64,000 bases of DNA from an uncultured Clostridia bacterium (GTDB lineage: Bacteria; Bacillota; Clostridia; Oscillospirales; Ruminococcaceae): NCBI GenBank assembly GCA_946567425.1, contig CAMNXF010000002.1, forward strand, positions 1 to 64,000. The letters run 5' to 3'. Below are positions 60,698 to 64,000 of the stretch, one piece after another. Made by a program: the position numbers and the translations under genes. The notes beneath the pieces are model-generated. The model was not told the origin of the DNA. It worked only from the letters and a program-made list of their open reading frames with translations, and did no database searches. The stretch's first letter is position 1; every line of letters begins with the position of its first letter.

Positions 60698-61294
60698 TCA
60701 ACCTCTGTACAAATCGTTTGCCGCGATGTATTCCGCGACCTTGCGCGGAACAAGCTCCGAAATATCCCCGCCGTCCGCTATTCTTCGGCGTATTTCCGTT
60801 GACGAAACGTCCACAATGCTCGTCGGCAGAACCTTTATCCTGCCAATTTCCGCCGCGAACTCAAGCATATCCGTGAAATTATCGCCGCCGCGCGCGACCG
60901 CGCAGACCTTGCTCTCCTTTAGTATGCTCTCGTACTTGAACCACGCCTTGAACGAAAACAGCATATCACCGCCGATAAGCAGATAAAACTGCTCCCCGGG
61001 GAACTGCCGCGCAAGCTCGCGTATCGTGTTTATTGTGTAGCTCACGCCGCCCATTTTCCGCTCTATATCGCTTATCGTGACCTCGCACTTGTCCGAGATG
61101 CCATTGAACGCCTGTACGCACATATCCATGCGAGTATCGAACGACAGCAGCTTTGCAGCCTTATGCGGCGGCTCAAACGTCGGGATAACCAGCAGCTTTC
61201 GCAATTTGAGCTGCTCTATCGCTTCCTTGGCGAGATGAACGTGCCCGTTATGCACGGGATTGAACGCTCCGCCGAAAATTCCCGTCTTAATCAA
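60698..61294 (-). CDS. nadD: Nicotinate-nucleotide adenylyltransferase
   Basis: NadD joins nicotinate mononucleotide and ATP in NAD synthesis. The 198-residue chain has MIKTGIFGGAFNPVHNGHVH with the nucleotidyltransferase HxGH motif, FYLLIGGDMLFSFKAWFKYE and VDVSSTEIRRRIADG (ISSTxxR motif). The start is a TTG overlapping the yhbY stop by 8 bp. Confidence 0.95.
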   Translation of the reverse strand: MIKTGIFGGAFNPVHNGHVHLAKEAIEQLKLRKLLVIPTFEPPHKAAKLLSFDTRMDMCVQAFNGISDKCEVTISDIERKMGGVSYTINTIRELARQFPGEQFYLLIGGDMLFSFKAWFKYESILKESKVCAVARGGDNFTDMLEFAAEIGRIKVLPTSIVDVSSTEIRRRIADGGDISELVPRKVAEYIAANDLYRG

Positions 61295-61583
61295 GCTCGA
61301 TCACCCGTTTCTTGGGGTCGCGGCTTCTGCGCCAGAGCACGAACTTCCGCCCGATGACCGCGACTGTATCCGCACCGAGCTGCGGCGCAATAATATCCGC
61401 CGCCTCGCGCGCGTTGTACTCGCAGCTCTCCTGAACCCCTATTTTGATAAGCTCACGCGCGTTTATCGCGTGTTCGAGCTGATTTATTATCTCGTCGGTA
61501 ATGCCGAGCTTTCCGATATAGAATATCGGATTATAGTTCTGCGCGATCGAGCGCAAATGCGCCCGTTGTTTACTTGTAAGCAT
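61287..61583 (-). CDS. yhbY: YhbY-family RNA-binding protein
   Basis: A 98-residue CRM-domain protein for ribosome assembly: MLTSKQRAHLRSIAQNYNPI, FYIGKLGITDEIINQLEHAI, and KIGVQESCEYNAREAADIIA with the GxxG-like loop, ending GADTVAVIGRKFVLWRRSRD. It starts one base after the rdgB stop. Confidence 0.95.
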   Translation of the reverse strand: MLTSKQRAHLRSIAQNYNPIFYIGKLGITDEIINQLEHAINARELIKIGVQESCEYNAREAADIIAPQLGADTVAVIGRKFVLWRRSRDPKKRVIELD

Positions 61584-62222
61584 TTATGAAAATTTCTCCT
61601 CCAGTATCTTGGAAAGCTGTCCAAACGCGTTTGCGCGGTGGGATATCTTGTTCTTTTCCTCCTCGCCGATAGTCGCCATGCTCTCGTCGTCGTTCAGCAT
61701 AAAGATCGGATCGTAGCCGAAACCGTTCTTGCCCTTAGGCTTTTCGCCTATGTAGCCGCCGACCTCACCCCTTACGGAGTACTCGTCGTCCTCTGCGTAT
61801 ATGAAATAAATCGAGCATACAAATCTCGCGTCGCGCAGTTCTCTTGCAACGCCGTGCATCTCGTCCAGGACCTTTTGGCAGCGCTCCCTGTCGCTTGCGC
61901 CCTCGCCCGCGTAACGCGCCGAGTACACTCCCGGAGCGCCGTCCAGAAAGTCTATCTCCAGACCGCTGTCGTCCGCGATAGTCGGCGTTTTTGTCGCCTC
62001 CCAGACCGCGCGCGCCTTGATGTGCGCGTTCTCCTCGAACGTATCGCCGTCCTCGACGATATCACCGTCAAAGCCCGCGTCGCGCATAGACACGACCTCG
62101 AACCCGAACGGCGACAGAAACTCCTTGAATTCGCGTATTTTCCCCGCGTTGTTGGACGCGATTATCAGCCGTTTTCGTTCGGGAACAGTACCTTGCTCTT
62201 CACTCGATCGTTGATGTTCCAT
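61584..62222 (-). CDS. rdgB: XTP/dITP diphosphatase (RdgB/HAM1)
   Basis: This enzyme removes deaminated purine nucleotides such as dITP and XTP from the pool. The 212-residue chain has IIASNNAGKIREFKEFLSPF, TIADDSGLEIDFLDGAPGVY, SARYAGEGASDRERCQKVL, FGYDPIFMLND and ISHRANAFGQL. I chose ATG 62222 with AAGGA before it; a longer frame begins in the promoter. First gene of the operon to rsfS. Confidence 0.95.
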   Translation of the reverse strand: MEHQRSSEEQGTVPERKRLIIASNNAGKIREFKEFLSPFGFEVVSMRDAGFDGDIVEDGDTFEENAHIKARAVWEATKTPTIADDSGLEIDFLDGAPGVYSARYAGEGASDRERCQKVLDEMHGVARELRDARFVCSIYFIYAEDDEYSVRGEVGGYIGEKPKGKNGFGYDPIFMLNDDESMATIGEEEKNKISHRANAFGQLSKILEEKFS

Positions 62223-62256
62223 AAAAATGATCCTTTCGCAAAAATTGTTATCTTTT

Positions 62257-62285
62257 ATTATAGCACAAAAGTTTCGTGATGTCAA
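62257..62285 (-). promoter_or_regulatory. Sigma-A promoter of the rdgB-yhbY-nadD-yqeK-rsfS operon
   Basis: TTGACA, 17-bp spacer, TATAAT, just after the stop of the preceding membrane protein gene. Confidence 0.88.
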
Positions 62286-62290
62286 GACCT

Positions 62291-63607
62291 TCAGGCGCTT
62301 TCCGCGCCGTCAGTGCCGCCCGTGTCGACGATCGTAAATTCTTCGACATAATACGGCATAACGAACACCGCGTAGTCTCCGATAACCTCCGCTTTTTGAG
62401 TGCCAAAAGCGTTATTGCTGCCCGCGCTGTCGCTTATCCAAGCCGCCTCGATATTCTCCACAGAAATGCCGCCAAGCGTTTCAAGCGGATAGTAAATTAA
62501 AAACGAACTGCTGCCGCCATTCTCCCGTTTATATACTTTGGTGACAGGCTTGCCGAGCGCGGTATCAGAGTATTTCGCAAATCTTTGTTCCATTTTCTCC
62601 GCGCCCTTTTCGTTCTCAGCAATATCCCTCAATGCGTAGTCAAAATTGCCGTTGGACTGAATGTTATAGCTTTTGCGGATAATCTCGCCCTTGTTGCTTT
62701 CTTTGTTATAATCATATTCCACGCAGTCGGTTATGTGGAGCGCGTATCTCGCGTATTGTTCGTCCCGTGCATAAGCGGATAGGGGTTCCTCTTTCCCGAC
62801 AAACTCCTCAAGGTGCGCCGCCGTGTCAAACGAGGTGAAGTACGGTTGTACACCCCACTTGTTCAGCTTTTCAAACAGCGGGTTCTCCAAATCGAATTTC
62901 GTGTCGGCATAGTCTACTGTAATACCGCCCCTTTGACCGTCCAAAACCTCGTCAAGGTTCGTTCCGTCAAAATACTTTTCGACAACCCCGATGCCGAGAA
63001 AATCATCTCTGTAAATCCCAACACTGCGCAATATTCCGCCCGGGTAGACGCGGCTCACTTCGTCGAAAACCGCCTGCTCTATCTCGTCAATCTGATAATC
63101 GTCGGCAAATTTCGTGAGGTCGTTGATATCCTTGAAACAGCCCACGATAAAATCTTTGCCGTCCGCCGTCATTTTAACGATAGTCAACTTATCACCGTCG
63201 CTAAATGTATTAGTTTTTTGGTATTCCGCCTCCGCGTCTATCCCGTACTTGTCCTTGACGAAAAGAACCGCGCTGTTTTCGGCGTTCCGTCTGTCGTTCA
63301 AATCCTTGACGGCTGATACGCACATCCAAATCTCTGCGACGCAAAGCAGTAAAGTCAGCACAACGCTTATAACGCTGCGTTTCTTTTCGTCCAGCTTCCT
63401 ATAGTTTCTAATAATCGAAATCAAGGCGATCACCGCAAAAACTACAGTAATTCCACACAAAGCAATCGACAGCGGCATAATGTTTGAAAACTTCTCTTGC
63501 CTTGTAAAAACAAACGAGGCGTTAGTAAGAAACAGCGCCGATAACGCAATATACAAAAACAGAGAAGTCCGCTTTTGCTCTTTTGAAAACGTTTTCTTTT
63601 CGTCCAT
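62291..63607 (-). CDS. Membrane protein with a large extracytoplasmic domain, unknown function
   Basis: A 438-residue protein with three membrane helices in the first 110 residues (about 16-35, 43-65, 80-100) and then a long soluble part, probably outside the cell: YGIDAEAEYQKTNTFSDGDK, FAVFVMPYY-like end. No signal peptide or catalytic motif is seen. It follows ftsY by 12 bp and so is likely co-transcribed with it. The family is not recognised. Confidence 0.7.
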   Translation of the reverse strand: MDEKKTFSKEQKRTSLFLYIALSALFLTNASFVFTRQEKFSNIMPLSIALCGITVVFAVIALISIIRNYRKLDEKKRSVISVVLTLLLCVAEIWMCVSAVKDLNDRRNAENSAVLFVKDKYGIDAEAEYQKTNTFSDGDKLTIVKMTADGKDFIVGCFKDINDLTKFADDYQIDEIEQAVFDEVSRVYPGGILRSVGIYRDDFLGIGVVEKYFDGTNLDEVLDGQRGGITVDYADTKFDLENPLFEKLNKWGVQPYFTSFDTAAHLEEFVGKEEPLSAYARDEQYARYALHITDCVEYDYNKESNKGEIIRKSYNIQSNGNFDYALRDIAENEKGAEKMEQRFAKYSDTALGKPVTKVYKRENGGSSSFLIYYPLETLGGISVENIEAAWISDSAGSNNAFGTQKAEVIGDYAVFVMPYYVEEFTIVDTGGTDGAESA

Positions 63608-63619
63608 TCCGACCTCCCG

Positions 63620-64000
63620 TCAGTCAAACAGCGCGTTTACGTAATCTTCGGGGATAAACTCCTGCAAATCCTCTATCTTCTCGCCCACGCCGACCAGCTT
63701 TACGGGCAAGCCCAGCTCGTTCTTTATGGGAATGATTATGCCACCCTTTGCCGTGCCGTCCAGCTTCGTAAGGACTATTCCCGTAATGTCGGCGGTCTCG
63801 TTGAACAGCCGCGCCTGATTTACCGCGTTCTGACCCGTCGTCGCGTCAAGGACGAGGAGCGTTTCCACGCTCGCCTCGGGGAGCTCGCGCGAAATTATCC
63901 TCGCGATCTTTTTCAGTTCCTCCATGAGGTTTTTCTTGTTATGCAGACGTCCTGCGGTATCGCACAACACGATATCCGCGCCGCGCGCCTTTGCCGCCGA
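63620..64000 (-). CDS. ftsY: Signal recognition particle receptor FtsY, partial (N-terminus beyond window)
   Basis: The visible 126 C-terminal residues carry the SRP-GTPase motifs: [18 protein letters not shown] (G3), [11 protein letters not shown] (G4) and [20 protein letters not shown] (G5 and closing loop). FtsY brings ribosome-SRP complexes to the membrane. The 5' part lies right of the window. Confidence 0.96.
   Translation of the reverse strand, partial: SAAKARGADIVLCDTAGRLHNKKNLMEELKKIARIISRELPEASVETLLVLDATTGQNAVNQARLFNETADITGIVLTKLDGTAKGGIIIPIKNELGLPVKLVGVGEKIEDLQEFIPEDYVNALFD

Overview
The window is chromosomal DNA from a spore-forming member of the Firmicutes, most likely class Clostridia near Oscillospirales/Ruminococcaceae. 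I infer this from AddAB instead of RecBCD, a YmxH-type sporulation protein, a CD1247-like protein, the gene orders aroQ-M24-efp and rdgB-yhbY-nadD-yqeK-rsfS, near-consensus sigma-A promoters with 17-bp spacers, AGGAGG ribosome-binding sites and a moderately GC-rich codon bias. Most genes lie on the minus strand. No rRNA operon, CRISPR array, intact insertion sequence or complete phage is visible.

Layout. (1) 1-2.2 kb is the edge of an integrative element: an ArdA-like antirestriction protein running off the left end, two small accessory ORFs, and a tRNA-3'-end-like sequence that may be the attachment site. (2) 2.2-5.5 kb holds tRNA-Leu, a CtpE-like P-type ATPase, and two large palindromic elements placed in the leaders of the ATPase and citrate synthase genes. 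(3) 5.5-10.1 kb, plus strand, carries citrate synthase, a chromosomal DnaD/DnaC-type replication pair and phosphofructokinase. (4) 10.1-16.5 kb is accessory DNA: a second, phage-like replication-initiator/DnaC pair, initiator tRNA, an Xre regulator with two duplicated small membrane proteins under a three-operator promoter, and a lone HsdM-HsdS fusion methylase whose catalytic motif is altered, followed by a peptidase remnant. (5) 16.5-22.4 kb holds glycoside genes (GH3, GH36, aldose epimerase) and a bacteriohemerythrin. (6) 22.6-34.8 kb is one long operon: hisS, a degenerate PfkB-like protein, a HAD phosphatase, a conserved unknown, addB, addA and a PQQ-repeat-like envelope protein. (7) 34.9-44.8 kb has mscL, uvrA, uvrB (with a kinase pseudogene between them), radC, tRNA-Arg, tsf and rpsB. 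(8) 44.8-54.8 kb is a mixed stretch with three GNAT acetyltransferases, an exonuclease, an ABC-F ATPase, metY and hisC. (9) 54.9-64 kb is conserved housekeeping DNA: efp, aroQ, yqeG, rpsU, the rsfS-to-rdgB cluster and the 3' end of ftsY.

The most unusual signals are: a family of 160-180 bp imperfect palindromes (three copies) whose terminal arms differ between copies yet stay complementary within each copy, two of them sitting at predicted transcription starts; a second palindrome in the citrate synthase leader; and several proteins that keep their family fold but lack key residues (M24 peptidase, PfkB kinase, HsdM, AddB Walker A, ABC-F second ATPase site).
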